Source: an uncultured Saprospiraceae bacterium
Lineage (GTDB): Bacteria > Bacteroidota > Bacteroidia > Chitinophagales > Saprospiraceae
DNA length: 5,920 nt
NCBI GenBank assembly: GCA_937942405.1
Contig: CALDEN010000065.1
Span: 1 to 5,920, forward strand
Direction of reading: 5' to 3'
Shown here: one piece after another, positions 1-5,920 of the stretch
Layout: each line of letters begins with the position of its first letter
Numbering within the stretch: the stretch's first letter is position 1
The notes under the pieces: model-generated
Databases searched by the model: none
Seen by the model: the letters and a program-made list of their open reading frames with translations, nothing else
Told to the model about the DNA's origin: nothing
Program-made: the position numbers and the translations under genes

Positions 1-833
1 AATTGAATGGTATTCATATCTATATTGATCGATCGCTTTATCCGTCGCCCTCCTGACTCAGACATCCCCCTCCAGTTTTTAAAAGAATCTGTGATCAAGG
101 CATAGGTCGGAATGGTAGTGATCGTTTTGTCCCAGTTTTGGACTTTGACTGTAGTCAGAGCGATCTCGATAATGTCTCCGTCTGCCCCATATTTGGGCAT
201 TTCGATCCAGTCCCCATTTGCCACCATCTGATTTGCTGACAACTGGATTCCAGCCACAAAACCCAAAATGGCATCTTTAAAAATAAACATCAATACAGCC
301 GTAAGAGCCCCCAAACTACTAAATAGATAAATGGGCGTTTTATTCAGTAATATCGATATGATAAATATGGCACTCGTAAAGTAGATGATGATTTTAAAGA
401 CCTGTACAAAACCTTTTATCGGAATACGATTAGAGACTTCATAACTCGTATAGATCATAAGAGCTGCATTGAGAAAAGCATCTATCGCGAGCAAACACAT
501 GACAATCATATAGATCAGTGCCATCCCCGCTAATGCTGCAATTACCCCTGTATATCCTACAAAAGGGATAGGGATCAAAACATAGATCACGATGGCTGGA
601 GCCAAATGAGCAAGTCGATTAAATACTTTGGATCGCAAGATTACATCATCCCACTGTGTGCTCGTACGTCCTATAATGGCTGCGATGGCCTTGAGGACAA
701 AATGCTTCGTAAAAAAATATGCAATCACACTCAAGACGATAATGAGCACTAATAACAGTGCTCGGGCTAGAAGATCAGAAGCCGCTACATCCAATCCAAA
801 GTTTACGATCCAATCTTTAAGAATCTCAAGCAT
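1..833 (-). CDS. ybdG: YbdG-type mechanosensitive ion channel (MscS superfamily), 3' end cut by window edge
   Basis: The visible 277 residues are the N-terminal two thirds of a small-conductance mechanosensitive channel; the E. coli YbdG protein is about 415 residues. The family sits in the inner membrane and opens on membrane tension, and YbdG has been linked to a minor (MscM-type) conductance and osmotic adaptation. Seen in the sequence: about five hydrophobic segments (residues ~22-42, 76-92, 95-116, 142-163 and the pore-lining 167-197), then the soluble beta-domain. The stretch GDWIEMPKYGADG (208-220), LTTVKVQNWD (226-235), TITTIPTYALITDSFKNW (237-254) and SGGRRIKRSI (260-269) agree closely with YbdG as I remember it, and distinguish it from MscS proper. 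The start is fixed: an in-frame TAG lies two codons upstream (840-842). The gene is divergent from the adenine deaminase gene. The C-terminal domain lies outside the window, so intactness cannot be judged. Confidence 0.93.
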   Translation of the reverse strand, partial: MLEILKDWIVNFGLDVAASDLLARALLLVLIIVLSVIAYFFTKHFVLKAIAAIIGRTSTQWDDVILRSKVFNRLAHLAPAIVIYVLIPIPFVGYTGVIAALAGMALIYMIVMCLLAIDAFLNAALMIYTSYEVSNRIPIKGFVQVFKIIIYFTSAIFIISILLNKTPIYLFSSLGALTAVLMFIFKDAILGFVAGIQLSANQMVANGDWIEMPKYGADGDIIEIALTTVKVQNWDKTITTIPTYALITDSFKNWRGMSESGGRRIKRSINIDMNTIQ

Positions 834-867
834 AGGTTTCTAATTTTTATCCCTTAGTATTATACCA

Positions 868-897
868 GAAAAATAGATCCGACTGTATAGTTTCAAA
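868..897 (-). promoter_or_regulatory. Candidate Bacteroidota sigma-A promoter for the ybdG-like gene
   Basis: On the minus strand, TTTG (894-897) is followed after 18 bases by TATTTTTC (868-875). This resembles the phylum's -33 TTTG and -7 TAnnTTTG consensus, with only the last base of the -7 box off. It would place the transcript start near 861 and leave a leader of about 28 bases before the ATG at 833, a sensible geometry. It is a pattern match in AT-rich DNA only. Confidence 0.4.
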
Positions 898-923
898 CCG
901 AGCTTGCCAAAAGAAGAATGACT

Positions 924-945
924 AAATAGGAATGGAAATAGGAAT
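924..945. repeat. Tandem pair of 10-base direct repeats in divergent intergenic region
   Basis: AAATAGGAAT occurs perfectly at 924-933 and again at 936-945, a 12-base period, between the divergent channel and adenine deaminase genes. Two copies about one helical turn apart suit a tandem binding site for a regulator, but two copies in AT-rich DNA can also be chance. No other copy was noticed in the window. Confidence 0.35.
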
Positions 946-1041
946 CTGATTAAAGGTACTCAAAGCATGGACAGAAGAGCTGTAATAAAAAGTCATAGTT
1001 GAAAAAATAGTCTTTGAATATTTTAAAGTACTTTCGACTAC

Positions 1042-2058
1042 ATGGAATCATCAGACTTATTAAAACTAATAAGAGGAATACCCAAAGCGGAATTACACCT
1101 GCACCTCGAAGGCAGTTTTGAACCAGAACTCATGTTCGAGATAGCCCATAGAAATAACATACGTTTAGACTATAATTCGATCGAGTCTCTAAAAAAAGCC
1201 TATAAATTCAACAATTTACAGGAGTTTCTAGACATCTATTATACGGGTGCTCAAGTATTGATCCACGAACGTGATTTCTTTGATTTGACCTGGGCGTACT
1301 TGAGCAAAGTACATAGTCAAAATGTCGTCCATGTAGAAGTGTTCTTTGATCCACAAACCCACACTGATAGAGGGATCGCATTTGAGGTAGTGATCACAGG
1401 TATCTACAAAGCCCTCCAAAAAGCAAAAGAGGAACTAAATATCTCCTCCAAACTCATCATGTCCTACCTCCGACATCTGAGCCAAGAAGAAGCATTCAAA
1501 ACACTGGAGTCCTCTATACCACATAAAGAATGGATAGATGGAGTTGGTTTAGACTCTTCTGAAATGGGCAATCCGCCGAGCAAGTTTACAGAAGTCTTTA
1601 AAGCATCTGCCTCTCACGGATACAAGCTCGTCGCTCATGCAGGAGAGGAAGGTCCTGCTGACTATATTTGGGAGGCACTCGATTTATTAAATGTGGTAAG
1701 GATAGACCATGGAAATCGATGCCTAGACGACCCAGCCTTAATTCAGAGATTACTGGACGGGAACATTGCTCTTACCTTATGTCCATTAAGTAACTTAGAG
1801 CTCAAAGTGATCCAAAAAATGGAAGATCATCCCGTTGCAAAGATGCTAGACAAAGGAATACTCGCCACCATTCATTCTGACGATCCAGCCTATTTTGGTG
1901 GCTACATGAATGAAAACTATTACGAAACGGCGAAGGCTTTAAATCTAGACGAGACACAATTGATGCAATTGGCCATCAATGCTTTTGAGGCCAGTTGGTT
2001 AAGTCCAGAGGATAAAGAAAAACACATAAGCCTAGTAAAAGCCTATTTTGGACATTAA
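1042..2058 (+). CDS. Adenine deaminase (adenosine/AMP deaminase superfamily)
   Basis: Likely hydrolyses adenine to hypoxanthine and ammonia (EC 3.5.4.2) in cytosolic purine salvage. The 338-residue length fits the family. Zinc and catalytic residues are all visible: H19 and H21 in AELHLHLEG, H199 and E202 in VAHAGEEGP, H223 in RIDHGNR, and D280/D281 in HSDDPAYFGGY. The segment GLDSSEMGNPPSKF (169-182), NNLQEFLDIYYTGA (57-70) and FFDPQTHTDRG (101-111) are typical of the adenine-specific branch (yeast Aah1 and Pseudomonas-type enzymes) rather than true adenosine deaminases. Automatic annotation may still call it adenosine deaminase (add). The residue before SDDP is His278 where I recall Asn in relatives. 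The start is supported by an in-frame TAA six codons upstream (1024-1026) and by the IPKAELHLHLEG N-terminus at the usual depth. No Shine-Dalgarno is present. It is the first gene of a likely three-gene operon, with the next start 23 bases after its stop. Confidence 0.95.
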   Translation: MESSDLLKLIRGIPKAELHLHLEGSFEPELMFEIAHRNNIRLDYNSIESLKKAYKFNNLQEFLDIYYTGAQVLIHERDFFDLTWAYLSKVHSQNVVHVEVFFDPQTHTDRGIAFEVVITGIYKALQKAKEELNISSKLIMSYLRHLSQEEAFKTLESSIPHKEWIDGVGLDSSEMGNPPSKFTEVFKASASHGYKLVAHAGEEGPADYIWEALDLLNVVRIDHGNRCLDDPALIQRLLDGNIALTLCPLSNLELKVIQKMEDHPVAKMLDKGILATIHSDDPAYFGGYMNENYYETAKALNLDETQLMQLAINAFEASWLSPEDKEKHISLVKAYFGH

Positions 2059-2081
2059 CATTTACCTCCTAAATATTTAAA

Positions 2082-3209
2082 ATGTTCGTACATATCCTTA
2101 AACATATAGTCATCACAATCCTTATCATGAGTCTCATCTCGTGTAAAGGACAGAGTTTTAAAAGTGATCGTAAACCAGCTCTAGAATCTTTGCAATTAGG
2201 GACACTCGTTTCTGAACTAGATGATCAGATATGGACAGTCTTCCAAGACCACAATAAGCATTATTGGTTTGGGAGTAACGGTCATGGCGTATACTATTAC
2301 GATGGTGAACGTCTAATAAATTACACCACAGAAGACGGTCTTATCGATGATAGCATCCGAGATATACAAGGAGATCAGTACGGCAATATTTTTATAGGAA
2401 CCCCTAAAGGCATAAGTAAGTATGATGGAAGCTCTTTTATTGGCTTAAAGCCAATACCTGCTCTCGACAATGAATGGCAACTAGAAGTCCATGATTTATG
2501 GTTTAACTGCAATGGAAATGCCATGGATCTCTATCGATATGATGGTACGCAGCTCTATGAGTTAAAGCTACCGCACGTATCGAGAAAAGAGCTAGACGAG
2601 GCATTTGCAACAGAGGTTAGAGGCCTTTCCTTTAAAGGCATGAACAGTAGCCCTTATTCTGTATTTGGGATAGATAAAGATCGACAAGGAAATCTATGGA
2701 TCGGAACAGTGGTAGCTGGTGCATATAGATATGATGGTAAGTCTTTTTTATGGTTTCCCGAAAAAGAATTATCCACATTACCCGACGGACGAGTGCCTGG
2801 AGTACGGTCCATACTCCAAGACAAAAACGGATATTTCTGGCTCAGTAACTTTATCAGTAAATACCAAATAAGTGAAAGCGATGATTCTGTAAAATATACT
2901 AAGTCCATGGGTATCGCTGAGTCTAACTCCGCATTTGACGATCGCATACCCTACTTTAACTCTGGTGTATCTGACAAAGATGGTAATCTATGGATGACTA
3001 CATATACAGGTGGAGCATGGATGTATAACGGAGACACACTACTCAACTTTGCAGTAAAAGACGGGGACACAGAAGTGCTACTTGTCTCCACATACAAAGA
3101 TCGCTCTGGCACTATATGGCTAGGAACTGACAATGCCGGAGTCTACCGATACAATGGTAGATCGTTTGAAAAATACCTGCCACTTAAAACACAAAACACG
3201 ACTCGCTAA
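2082..3209 (+). CDS. Lipoprotein with a single seven-bladed regulator-type beta-propeller (Reg_prop repeats)
   Basis: A 375-residue secreted lipoprotein of unknown function. Residues 1-20 form a hydrophobic signal with lipobox L-I-S-C, so Cys21 should be lipidated. The residues just after the cysteine (KGQSFKSD) are not rich in acids, which gives no support for surface export. The rest is propeller repeats of the form (V/I)-x5-D-x-x-G-N-x-W-(I/F)-G-T...(Y/R)YDG: about seven units starting near residues 49, 91, 136, 192, 241, 293 and 334. Unit 3 is degenerate (LWFNCNGNAMDLYRYDG, missing the usual DxxGN) and is followed by a long insertion before unit 4. Seven units make one closed propeller, with no kinase, DNA-binding or other domain attached, unlike hybrid two-component sensors that carry such repeats. 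A sensing, scaffold or binding role is inference. The start is fixed by an in-frame TAA at 2070-2072. It lies between the adenine deaminase (23-base gap) and the DUF547 gene (1-base gap). Confidence 0.88.
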   Translation: MFVHILKHIVITILIMSLISCKGQSFKSDRKPALESLQLGTLVSELDDQIWTVFQDHNKHYWFGSNGHGVYYYDGERLINYTTEDGLIDDSIRDIQGDQYGNIFIGTPKGISKYDGSSFIGLKPIPALDNEWQLEVHDLWFNCNGNAMDLYRYDGTQLYELKLPHVSRKELDEAFATEVRGLSFKGMNSSPYSVFGIDKDRQGNLWIGTVVAGAYRYDGKSFLWFPEKELSTLPDGRVPGVRSILQDKNGYFWLSNFISKYQISESDDSVKYTKSMGIAESNSAFDDRIPYFNSGVSDKDGNLWMTTYTGGAWMYNGDTLLNFAVKDGDTEVLLVSTYKDRSGTIWLGTDNAGVYRYNGRSFEKYLPLKTQNTTR

Positions 3210-3210
3210 A

Positions 3211-3903
3211 ATGTCCAGCACCTCTCTATCCCAAGTTTCCGAAAAAATACTCTATGCTGTCAAAGTAAGAAAAGACACCCAAGAGTTTCAGACCCTGCTC
3301 AAAAACGAAAAGTTCTCTACTCTGCTAGAAGAGCTCCATACTGATGACCTGAAATTATCTTTCTGGATCAATATCTACAATGCTTATTTCCAGATCTTAC
3401 GAAACACTGAACTTGTTCCTAAAAACAAAATATACACCTCTAAAGTAATAGCGATTGCACAGGAGATGTTCAGTCTAGATGACATCGAACATGGCATACT
3501 GAGAAGATATCGTTTTAAATATTCGCTTGGCCTTTTTGCAAAGCCCTTTACACCCAAAGTAATCAAACAACTCGCTGTAGACAAAATAGATTATCGCATT
3601 CATTTTGCCCTGAACTGTGGGGCTGAAAGCTGTCCGCCTATCGCCTTCTACAACTATCATAAAATCGATAAGCAATTAGATGTAGCCACTATCTCATTTC
3701 TCGAAAGCGAATCCCATTTTGATCATGAACAAAAGATCCTAAAGACTACTCAGCTATTAAAATGGTTTAGATATGATTTTGGAGGAAGAAAAGGAATCGA
3801 TCAGATGTACCTCCATCATTTAAACAAAGACATCAAAGGCTTTCAGATAAAGTACAGTACCTACTCGTGGAAAGAGCAGCTGGATAATTTTGTGGAAGAG
3901 TGA
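3211..3903 (+). CDS. DUF547 domain protein, cytosolic, unknown function
   Basis: A 230-residue protein that is essentially one DUF547 domain. Family hallmarks are visible: LSFWINIYNAY (49-59), FSLDDIEHGILR (87-98), DYRIHFALNCGAESCPPI (127-144) and LLKWFRYDFGG (182-192). The biochemical function of the family is not established to my knowledge. The conserved Cys136/Cys141 pair and His131 in the HFALNCGAESCPP block suggest a catalytic or redox site, which is inference. There is no signal peptide or membrane segment, so it should be cytosolic, whereas the preceding gene product is exported. I chose the ATG at 3211, one base after the upstream TAA (TAA-A-ATG), which suggests translational coupling. 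The frame is open further up to an ATG at 3133, but that would overlap the propeller gene by 77 bases and adds 26 residues not resembling the domain. No clear terminator follows. Confidence 0.88.
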   Translation: MSSTSLSQVSEKILYAVKVRKDTQEFQTLLKNEKFSTLLEELHTDDLKLSFWINIYNAYFQILRNTELVPKNKIYTSKVIAIAQEMFSLDDIEHGILRRYRFKYSLGLFAKPFTPKVIKQLAVDKIDYRIHFALNCGAESCPPIAFYNYHKIDKQLDVATISFLESESHFDHEQKILKTTQLLKWFRYDFGGRKGIDQMYLHHLNKDIKGFQIKYSTYSWKEQLDNFVEE

Positions 3904-4037
3904 TTTTCAGAAAACCTTAGGAAACGGTAAATCATAAGTACTTTAAACCTTAGCACATGGGAATTTGGTAGATTATTCTACTTCATTGCTCTAAATTAAT
4001 AGCTTAGACGCTTTAAAGACATGGCTTTCTAGAAGTA

Positions 4038-4070
4038 ATAGCTGTATCTTATAGACACAAGATCAGCTAT
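4038..4070 (+). promoter_or_regulatory. Leader hairpin that takes in the start codon of the downstream membrane-protein gene
   Basis: ATAGCTG (4038-4044) pairs perfectly with CAGCTAT (4064-4070), and ATCTT (4046-4050) pairs with AAGAT (4059-4063). This gives 12 base pairs, one bulged T at 4045 and an 8-base loop (4051-4058). The last two pairs involve A and T of the ATG at 4069-4071. No T-tract follows, so it is not an intrinsic terminator. It could limit translation initiation, or act at the DNA level as an operator-like inverted repeat; both are inference. A second ATG at 4075 lies outside the stem. Confidence 0.5.
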
Positions 4071-4524
4071 GAAAATGACAACTAAACATCGGATCGCCAA
4101 GTACCAATTTCAAGATGGTTTACAAGCTCTTAAAACGGTCATTGCGGCCAACATTCTATTTGCAGTTATGCTCATTATGCAAGACTGGACTCAGTTACTT
4201 TCAGGTTCACGAATGTATATCTGTCTCCTATCTGCTTTGCTTATTATAATTGCAAATAGCTTTTACAAATGGGACTCTCTGAAGATCAACATCGTGATCG
4301 CACTGATATATGTTCTATTATTTCTAGTAGAATATTTAGTAATCGGGGCCCCTAACAATCTGATTACAATGGATAGTGGTGTATCTAAAGGCATCCTTCT
4401 AGAACTCATGATAGGAATCATTCCATACGTGTATATGACATTGAGGATAGTACTCATTATACCTATACTATTGCTCATCGGATATAGTAAAACATATCAT
4501 GAATACGATAAAAGCCTCGTCTAA
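4069..4524 (+). CDS. Small polytopic membrane protein, unrecognised
   Basis: I do not recognise this 151-residue protein. It has a short basic N-terminus (K2, K5, R8, K11), then hydrophobic segments at about 23-38, 49-65, 73-92 and 108-139; the last could be one kinked or two short spans around Arg126. The basic N-terminus and the YKWDSLK loop (66-72) suggest N-in topology with about four spans. Acidic residues fall inside hydrophobic stretches (E88 in the third, E112 in the fourth). There is no cysteine motif or known signature. An in-frame TAG at 4039-4041 limits the start to the ATG at 4069 or the one at 4075. The stable hydrophobic pattern, the 151-codon open frame and the terminator at its end support a real gene. 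It is separated from the DUF547 gene by 165 bases and converges with the phosphohexomutase gene. Its last codons lie inside the terminator stem. Confidence 0.72.
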   Translation: MKMTTKHRIAKYQFQDGLQALKTVIAANILFAVMLIMQDWTQLLSGSRMYICLLSALLIIIANSFYKWDSLKINIVIALIYVLLFLVEYLVIGAPNNLITMDSGVSKGILLELMIGIIPYVYMTLRIVLIIPILLLIGYSKTYHEYDKSLV

Positions 4525-4551
4525 AATACAATTCTAGACGAGGCTTATTTT
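4512..4551. terminator. Bidirectional intrinsic terminator between convergent genes
   Basis: AAGCCTCGTCTA (4512-4523) is perfectly complementary to TAGACGAGGCTT (4535-4546), a 12-base-pair stem with an 11-base loop. On the plus strand ATTTT follows (4547-4551). On the minus strand the stem ends in a T run (TTTTA), so it can serve both the membrane-protein gene and the phosphohexomutase gene, whose stop is 26 bases away. The left arm covers the final codons (Ser-Leu-Val) and two bases of the stop codon of the membrane-protein gene. Confidence 0.85.
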
Positions 4552-4566
4552 GAATATAATTTGGAT

Positions 4567-4582
4567 TTTGGCTTAAGCCAAA
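4567..4582. repeat. 16-base perfect palindrome across the phosphohexomutase stop codon
   Basis: TTTGGCTTAAGCCAAA reads identically on both strands and contains the TAA stop (4573-4575, minus strand) at its centre. As RNA it could fold into a 6-base-pair stem with a UUAA loop. No T-run follows on the minus strand, so it is not a terminator by itself; the stronger hairpin at 4512-4551 lies just downstream on that strand. Confidence 0.5.
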
Positions 4583-5920
4583 GTCTTATGTGTCATCTCT
4601 AGTAGCGTTCTACAACCTGCAAGTGTGGGTGCCTGAGCGTATACCCTCAATACAGGTTCGGTACCACTCGGTCTGATCATCACCCACTCTGAGTCACTAA
4701 GATAAAACTTAAATCCATCAATCGATTCTGTAGATGTGATGGTTCTATCGCCGATACTGGTAATCTCTCCTGCTTTACATTTGGCGATGATCGCTAGTTT
4801 CTTTTCTTCTGGAAGGTGTAGATCATCTCTATCACAGGCAAATGGACCGGTGATCTCATAGATGTCTGCAATGAGTTCTTTGATCGATTTTCCGGTCTTG
4901 GCCATAAATTCCATGATCAGTAATCCCATCCATACCCCGTCTCTCTCCGGTATGTGGCCTTTTACAGCGAGTCCTCCTGACTCCTCTCCTCCGACGAGTA
5001 CATCTTCATCGATCATGATCTCAGCGATGTACTTAAATCCGATCTTGGTTACTTCTATATCTAAACCGAAATGCTCGGCCAGTTTTTTCATTTTGTCCGT
5101 TACCGAGAAGGTGATGATCACCATACCCGTCATCTTCTTTACCTCTGCCAAGTAATAAAGCAATAATAATAAGAGGTGGTGGCTATCTACAAAATTTCCA
5201 TCTTCGTCATACATCCCGATCCGATCTGCATCTCCATCATTGGCCAGACCTAGGTTATAATCTGTATTCTTTAAGGTATCTGATAAACCGCCTAGATTTC
5301 TATGAATCGGCTCTGGAGCTCCTCCTTTAAAACCTGGATTATAATCACATCTCAGTAGATGAGTATCTGGCAATAATCGCTCGACGATACGCTGACCAGC
5401 ACCATACATGGCATCATAGACCAGCTTTATATGGGAATTCTTAATGGTTTCTAAATCAAAATTAGATACACAGTGCTCAAAATACATCTGCTCTAGATCC
5501 GTAAAATGAATCTTACCTGCTTCTACATAATGTTCAAATGACTTAACATCGGTCATCGCTTTTTCAGGAATGAGGGCCTCTACCTCTGCGATCTCTGCGG
5601 GTATCGTCGGTCCGCCATGTAATGACTTCAACTTATATCCATTATAGCTCGGTGGATTATGGCTAGCTGTAATCACTACTCCTAGATCTGCTTTGTGCTT
5701 TACTATACCTAATGACACCATCGGTGTGGATACAAATTCTTTGGCGTAGTATACATCTATTCCATACTGTGCAAAGACGCAAGCGGTCGTCTGAGCAAAT
5801 AATGGCCCACCAAATCGTGCATCAAAACCGATCACGACTTTAGACATTTTACGTTCCTTCATCCATTTGGCGGAAGCCTCTGCAACACGAGTTACATTAT
5901 CTACCGTATAGTCTTTTGCG
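4573..5920 (-). CDS. Alpha-D-phosphohexomutase (phosphoglucomutase/phosphomannomutase family), N-terminus cut by window edge
   Basis: Interconverts hexose 1- and 6-phosphates through a phosphoserine and Mg2+, feeding glycogen, cell-wall and polysaccharide precursor synthesis. All four family motifs are present in the 448 visible residues: the catalytic serine loop TASHNPP (Ser86), metal loop DGDADR (228-233), sugar-binding GGEESGG (310-316) and phosphate-binding RPSGTEP (416-422). The frame stays open to the window edge. The residues before the first internal Met, AKDYTVDNVTRVAEASAKW, match the normal N-terminal helix that follows the GT(S/D)GWR start of such enzymes, so the ATG at 5862 is internal and probably 15-20 residues are missing. 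Glucose versus mannose preference cannot be read from the motifs; the absence of GlmM-like features argues against phosphoglucosamine mutase. It converges with the membrane-protein gene and shares the terminator at 4512-4551. Confidence 0.94.
   Translation of the reverse strand, partial: AKDYTVDNVTRVAEASAKWMKERKMSKVVIGFDARFGGPLFAQTTACVFAQYGIDVYYAKEFVSTPMVSLGIVKHKADLGVVITASHNPPSYNGYKLKSLHGGPTIPAEIAEVEALIPEKAMTDVKSFEHYVEAGKIHFTDLEQMYFEHCVSNFDLETIKNSHIKLVYDAMYGAGQRIVERLLPDTHLLRCDYNPGFKGGAPEPIHRNLGGLSDTLKNTDYNLGLANDGDADRIGMYDEDGNFVDSHHLLLLLLYYLAEVKKMTGMVIITFSVTDKMKKLAEHFGLDIEVTKIGFKYIAEIMIDEDVLVGGEESGGLAVKGHIPERDGVWMGLLIMEFMAKTGKSIKELIADIYEITGPFACDRDDLHLPEEKKLAIIAKCKAGEITSIGDRTITSTESIDGFKFYLSDSEWVMIRPSGTEPVLRVYAQAPTLAGCRTLLEMTHKTLA

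Noticed and set aside
628..843. Plus-strand 71-codon open frame
   Set aside because: It lies antisense within the ybdG-like gene, whose protein is well conserved; the frame has no recognisable features.
999..1026. Possible promoter for the deaminase operon (TTG at 999, TATTTTAA at 1019)
   Set aside because: The -7 box matches only four of six fixed positions and would leave a leader of about eight bases.
1022..1033. TTTAAAGTACTT upstream of the deaminase gene, found again inverted at 3936-3947
   Set aside because: A 12-base match between two places in an AT-rich window of this size is expected by chance.
2032..2075. Perfect AGGAGG on the minus strand just before an ATG at 2061
   Set aside because: The resulting frame is only nine codons long, and this phylum rarely relies on such sites; most likely chance between the two plus-strand genes.
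2654..2947. Minus-strand 97-codon open frame
   Set aside because: Antisense to the propeller repeats, with no domain or plausible start context.
3133..3210. Longer start for the DUF547 gene at an ATG inside the propeller gene
   Set aside because: It would overlap the upstream gene by 77 bases, and the added 26 residues show no domain resemblance; the ATG at 3211 gives TAA-A-ATG coupling.
3912..3953. AAACCTTAG twice in the spacer after the DUF547 gene (3912-3920 and 3945-3953)
   Set aside because: Only nine bases, two copies, and no relation to a visible promoter box.
3968..3981. Small hairpin GTAGA-TTAT-TCTAC as a possible terminator after the DUF547 gene
   Set aside because: The five-base-pair stem is AT-rich and no T-run follows; too weak to call.
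4862..5155. Plus-strand 97-codon open frame
   Set aside because: Antisense shadow of the phosphohexomutase, covering its metal- to sugar-binding region; Ser/Pro-rich composition is typical of a reverse-complement reading.

Overview
The window looks like ordinary chromosomal DNA from a member of the Bacteroidota, probably a marine or environmental saprospirian, cytophagal or flavobacterial lineage. Three things point there: the DNA is AT-rich, none of the readable starts has a convincing AGGAGG ribosome binding site, and a 'two-component regulator propeller' lipoprotein sits next to a DUF547 protein, a gene type common in that phylum. The genus cannot be fixed from this sequence. No transposase, integrase, tRNA, rRNA, CRISPR array or phage gene was seen.

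Layout from left to right. (1) Positions 1-833, minus strand: the N-terminal two thirds of a YbdG-type small mechanosensitive channel, cut by the left window edge. (2) A 208-base divergent intergenic region with a candidate Bacteroidota-type promoter for the channel gene and a tandem pair of 10-base repeats. (3) Positions 1042-3903, plus strand: a tight three-gene cluster, likely one operon, of an adenine deaminase, a secreted lipoprotein made of one seven-bladed beta-propeller, and a cytosolic DUF547 protein whose start codon follows the upstream stop by one base. (4) A 165-base spacer that ends in a strong hairpin reaching into the next start codon. (5) Positions 4069-4524, plus strand: an unrecognised 151-residue membrane protein. 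(6) A perfect 12-base-pair hairpin terminator between convergent genes; it overlaps the end of the membrane-protein gene. (7) Positions 4573-5920, minus strand: an alpha-D-phosphohexomutase (phosphoglucomutase/phosphomannomutase family) cut by the right edge just after its N-terminus.

The genes are mostly housekeeping: osmotic protection (YbdG-like), purine salvage (adenine to hypoxanthine) and sugar-phosphate interconversion. The propeller lipoprotein, the DUF547 protein and the small membrane protein have no assigned role. Their arrangement with the deaminase is the part least explained by known biology, but I see no clear evidence of a new multi-gene system. The most concrete unexplained sequence signals are the start-codon hairpin at 4038-4070, the terminator that overlaps a coding end, and the uncharacterised genes themselves.
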